Below, piece after piece: positions 60,553 through 64,000 of a stretch of DNA of 64,000 nt. The notes beneath the pieces are model-generated. The model did no database searches and was not told where the DNA came from. It saw only the letters and a list, made by a program, of their open reading frames with translations. The stretch's first letter is position 1. Every line of letters begins with the position of its first letter. Made by a program: the position numbers and the translations under genes. Origin of the DNA: Zygnema cylindricum. Taxonomy: Eukaryota > Streptophyta > Zygnematophyceae > Zygnematales > Zygnemataceae. The stretch is from contig JBBHKE010001935.1 of assembly GCA_037447655.1 (NCBI GenBank), positions 377,286 to 441,285 of the forward strand, in the 5' to 3' direction.

Positions 60553-61310
60553 TTGGAGGTAGAGGATGCGGCTTTGAATGGCCGAATAAGATATTGCTGA
60601 TGCTGAGACAAAGGCAAAGAATAAATGTATCAAAGTGTATAAATTTTAAATGTTGTAATTGAGTTGTATACGAAAAATGTTACTGGCGAAAAACATTTTT
60701 TGTGGTGCCGGGTCAACGGCAGCTCAATAGTTTCTGTGAAATTGGCATGTTTTTGTTACTATTATTTTTATGTTAGTTACTTTCTACTCATTAGCTGCCT
60801 TTTGTAATCCTCCAATTAAATTTGATGTCCATAAGTCAAAAAAATCAGTTAAAGATACTCGCGGTTTTATATGTAAGAGTTATTCTTCCTCATTATTTTT
60901 GTGAGAAAGTCTAGCTTTGGTCACTAGAACAAGGTTGGGGTTTCAGTACTGCGAAAAAAATCGGATACTGGATGCAAAGCTCCTTAGTTTGAGTAATTCT
61001 TGGGTTTTCCTCAGTTCGAGTATTTTGTCCCTTGTGTTACTTAACCTTTTTTACCTTTTTAATTATATGAAATCAGTCTCTCCCTTGTATCACTGTTGCG
61101 GCCAATTATCAACATTATCATTGTTCTTTCATCTCATTTCAGTTCATTATGTTTTGTTTCTGTTCTTTTCATGTTTTTGTCAGAACTGTTATGATAATTT
61201 AGGGTATTCTCAAATGCTCATTTGAGTATTTACCATCAGAGTAAGAATAACTGAATTTTTTTGGCCCTTTTTTTTAATTCTCATGCTTTTGGTTTCCTAT
61301 TCTAAGATCT
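60553..61310. other. 3' flank of the kinase, no gene seen
   Basis: AT-rich. AATAAA-like signals are present (AATAAATG at about 60620). A 102-residue + strand ORF (60917-61225) is Phe/Leu/Ser-rich with no family or splice support. Confidence 0.45.
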
Positions 61311-61318
61311 GTCAAGAC

Positions 61319-61594
61319 CATAGTTCAAAAGTAGGTGAAAGTAGGCCCATACAATATGCCTATTGTATGCAAAACATACAATATGACCTTAAGACCCATA
61401 TTGTATTCGGACCTATTCGGACCAATTAAAACATTCTGACCAAATTTTTTTATTTACACCGTCAGATTCGGACGATCGGACGGTCGCTGATCAAAGTAGC
61501 GATCTAAGAAGATCACATGAAAAGCCCATAACACAACTTACAATAATGGCGCCGACCAAAGGCCTACCATAAAAACGCCTACTTTTGAACTATG
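61319..61594 (-). mobile_element. hAT-like MITE, copy B3 (inverted orientation)
   Basis: Ends CATAGTTCAAAAGTAGG and CCTACTTTTGAACTATG, with the perfect 8-bp duplication GTCAAGAC (61311-61318, 61595-61602). The interior runs opposite to B1 and B2. At 276 bp it is the shortest copy. Confidence 0.93.
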
Positions 61595-61602
61595 GTCAAG
61601 AC

Positions 61603-62316
61603 GCAAGCACCTAATAAAACCTTGATCTAATTTTTACACCAAGGAAACAACTAAAACACAATATCATAGCCTTAGTACACTAATCAAAGTTTTACCCTCG
61701 GTTTGAGGCTAAATTGAACAATTTGTACGGTTTTTGAGAATTATATGTACGTTTCGCCCTAAAACTGTACGAGTCAGGCTCGACACCAGGGCAACCTCCT
61801 TATATAACGAGCCTATCTGCCTGCCACTTGGCTTAAATGCTTAAGATTTTAATTGAGAAAGAGACCTGTTTAGGCAGTATCTGGTTCACCTCAGGAAAGG
61901 GGAAATTAAAGGAAGGGGGTTGTAATCGTATAGTCGGAACTGAAGTTGCTGTGATTTTCATTAACAAAGGAAGTAAAATAGATTTAGTGCGAAAAAGACA
62001 CAAATAATTAGTTTTTTTCTTTTATTGTTGTGTGTAGTTCATGAAATCAACGGAATTGAGAACGAAGAAATCACGATGAAGTGACATCATCTATATTGTT
62101 GTGTATTGATCTCGCGTCGACAATTTCATTCTTCAAAATTGGAGGCATGTTCTTCTACATCTTTGTCAATATGGCGATTTGATTTCGTCAGGGAGCATAG
62201 TTTTTTGAAAGTTTACAGGCCGGGTGTTGAATTTTAAACATTTACATATTAATGAATTAAAAAGAAGTTCAAAACTCCAAACATTAGAGCCTAAAAACTA
62301 AAAGCAGCAGAAATAA
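61603..62316. other. Intergenic, no gene seen
   Basis: AT-rich sequence without supported exons, between the B3 MITE and the purine tract. Confidence 0.45.
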
Positions 62317-62835
62317 CGAAGCGAGAGGAGGCAAGAGAAGAGAGAGGAAGTGGGAGAGGGGGAGGGGGAGGGGGGATGGGGCGGGGGAGTTGGAGGGAGA
62401 AGGAGGAGGGGGAGGGGGAAGGGGAAGGGGAAGGGGGAGGGGGAGGGGGAGTGGGTGGGGGATGGGGAGTGGGTGGGGGCTGGGGAGGGCGAGGGCGAGG
62501 GCAAGGGCGAGGGCGACGGGGAGAGGGGGAGAGGGCGAGAGGGAGAGAGGGGGAGAGGGCGAGAGGGAGAGAGGGCGAGAGGGAGAGGGAAAGAGGGAGT
62601 GGGATAGTGGGAGAGGAAGAGAGGAAGAGGGAGAGAGAGGGAGAGAGGGAGAGAGGGATAGTGGGATAGTGGGAGAGAGGAAGAGAGAAGAGAGAGAGAG
62701 AGGGAGAGAGGGAGAGAGGGAGAGGAGAGAGGGAGAGAGGGAGGTAGGGAGAGAGGAGGAGAGGGAGAGAGGGAGATGGGGAGTGAGGTACAGAGGAAGA
62801 GGGAGAGAGAAAGAGGGAGAGAGGGAGAGAGTTGT
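62317..62835 (+). repeat. GGGGAGGG / GGGAGA polypurine tract
   Basis: About 520 bp almost wholly purine. 62355-62470 is very G-rich (GGGGGAGGGGGAGGGG) and could form G-quadruplexes. GGGCGAGGGCGA units follow, then GGGAGAGAGG. The Pro/Ser/Leu or Gly/Arg/Glu ORFs are translations of it. Confidence 0.92.
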
Positions 62836-63125
62836 CGTTAGAACATTTTTCCCTGCGAAGAATGTCATGGCTTATACCTGTGGGGATCTCCTTACAAATC
62901 CCAACCACCGCTATGGTTGTGGTCGAAATCGGTTGCGATGTGTCGGTCGGTGTAGTGCCTCCTCTCCACTGTAATTCCCTCTCCTATTTGTCATTCCCGA
63001 GCCTCCCTTTCAAGTTCCTCCGTCCTCCAATGCATTTCCCGATTCATTTTCCCTTAGTGGATCGTGGCTGGTGAAATCCGTTCCCGAAACAACTGATGTA
63101 ATTCACAAATGATCTATAAAGTCCC
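62836..63125. other. Unique spacer between two mirror tracts
   Basis: About 290 bp of complex sequence. A minus-strand stretch ending in a CCCACAG|GTATAAG donor-like site near 62876 reads STTTIAVVGICKEIPT and could be an exon, but no partner exon or family was found. Confidence 0.3.
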
Positions 63126-63129
63126 TTGG

Positions 63130-63840
63130 GCCCCCTACCCGTGTTTCCATAGCCTCTTTTCCTTTCATTTCCTTTTCATTTCCCTTCCATTTCCCTTCCA
63201 TTTCCCTTCCATTTCCCCTCCCTTCCCCTCCATTCCTCCTCCCTTCCCCCCCCAGCCTTCCCTTTCCCTTCCCTTTCCCTTCCCTTTCCCTTCCCTTTCC
63301 CTTTCCCTCCCATTCCCTTCTTCGATTTCCCTTCGCTTCTTCCATTTCCCCCCTTCCATTTCCCCCTTTCCATTTCCCCTCCCTTCCCCCTCCCCTCCCC
63401 CTCCCTTCCCCCTCCCTTCCCTTTCCCTTCCCCCATTTCCCTTCTTCCCTTTCCCTTCCCCCATTTCCCTTCTTCCCTTTCCCTTCCTTTTTCCTTCTTC
63501 CCTTTCCCTTTCTTTTCCCTTCTTCCTTTTCCCTTCTTCCCTTTCCCTTCTCCCATTTCCCTTCCTCCATTTCCCTTCCTCCATTTCCCTTCCATTTCCC
63601 TTCCACTTCCCCTCCTTTCCTCTCCCTTCCCCTCCCTTCCCCCTCCCTTCCTTTTCCCTTCCCTTTCGCTTCCCTTTCACTTCCCTTTCCCTTCTTCCAT
63701 TTCCCTTCCTCCATTTCCCTGCTTCCATTTCCCTTCTTCCATTTCCCTTCCTCCCTTTCCCTCCTTCCCTTTCCCTTCTTCCATTTCCCTTCCTCCATTT
63801 CCCTTCTTCCATTTCCCTTCCATTTCCCTTCCTTTTCCCA
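63130..63840 (+). repeat. CCCTTTCC / CCATTTCCCTT polypyrimidine tract
   Basis: About 700 bp built from TTCCCTTCC, CCATTTCCC and CCCCTCCC words, almost free of purines except single A in CCATTT. It is opposite in strand bias to the tract at 62317-62835. Confidence 0.92.
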
Positions 63841-64000
63841 ATTTAATATGGTTTAAACGTCCGAGAGTTTTTTCATTGTTTTTTTGATGTTTTGTTTTCT
63901 TACATAGATTACCTCGTTTTACTCTGTTACCACTATTCTTTGGTTAGTTGTGTGTCAATCATTACTTTTTTTGGACATGGTAAATAACTAAAAAGACACT

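Noticed and set aside
60917-61225. 102-residue hydrophobic ORF downstream of the kinase
   Set aside because: It is low-complexity Phe/Leu/Ser, without family words, splice sites or repeat of the frame elsewhere.
63103-63846. Long ORFs of 215-245 codons on both strands
   Set aside because: They are translations of the CCCTTTCC tract (Phe/Pro/Ser one way, Gly/Lys/Glu the other).

Overview
This window is nuclear DNA of a eukaryote. It is AT-rich, its genes are split by GT-AG introns with strong TTTGCAG-type acceptors, and it is full of transposons and microsatellites. A plant-type R2R3-MYB gene, Ty1/copia and hAT elements, and a soluble hybrid histidine kinase point to the green lineage, most likely an alga or early-diverging plant. 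That placement is inference; no organelle or rRNA marker is present.

Four genes can be reconstructed nearly completely by joining exons whose phases agree: (1) a HAD-IB phosphatase-like hydrolase with a probable targeting peptide, + strand, 7829-11773, 5 exons, 369 aa; (2) a MOSC-domain protein of the mARC type, - strand, 13847-17386, 9 exons, 308 aa, tail-to-tail with (1); (3) an R2R3-MYB transcription factor, - strand, 19954-23184, 4 exons, about 375 aa; (4) a PAS-PAS-PAS-HisKA-HATPase-receiver hybrid histidine kinase, + strand, 51395-60552, 14 exons, about 821 aa, with one extra base in exon 5. Part of an RCC1-repeat gene lies at 1132-1669 (-). A small two-exon ORF (6422-6736) and a few orphan ORFs are not recognised.

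Layout: 1-5 kb is mostly purine-rich simple repeats around the RCC1 exons. 5-7.8 kb holds a short hAT-type MITE and the orphan ORF. 7.8-23.2 kb is the main genic block. 24.3-25.9 kb is a 1.6 kb fold-back element with a TAA duplication. 26.0-29.5 kb holds hAT ends, a 122-bp satellite and a dead hAT transposase. 29.5-43.1 kb is a nest of three copia elements. 43-51 kb is dense in MITEs, with a 49-bp minisatellite and a probable LINE fragment. 51.4-60.6 kb is the kinase. 61-64 kb is intergenic with one MITE and two very long purine/pyrimidine tracts.

The genes do not form a functional cluster. The most striking signal is the mobile layer. Three copies of one MITE carry perfect 8-bp target duplications. 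A TA-flanked palindromic MITE family clusters at 46-51 kb, with one copy 96 bp upstream of the kinase start and half a copy just inside a kinase intron. No CRISPR array, rRNA or convincing tRNA was seen.
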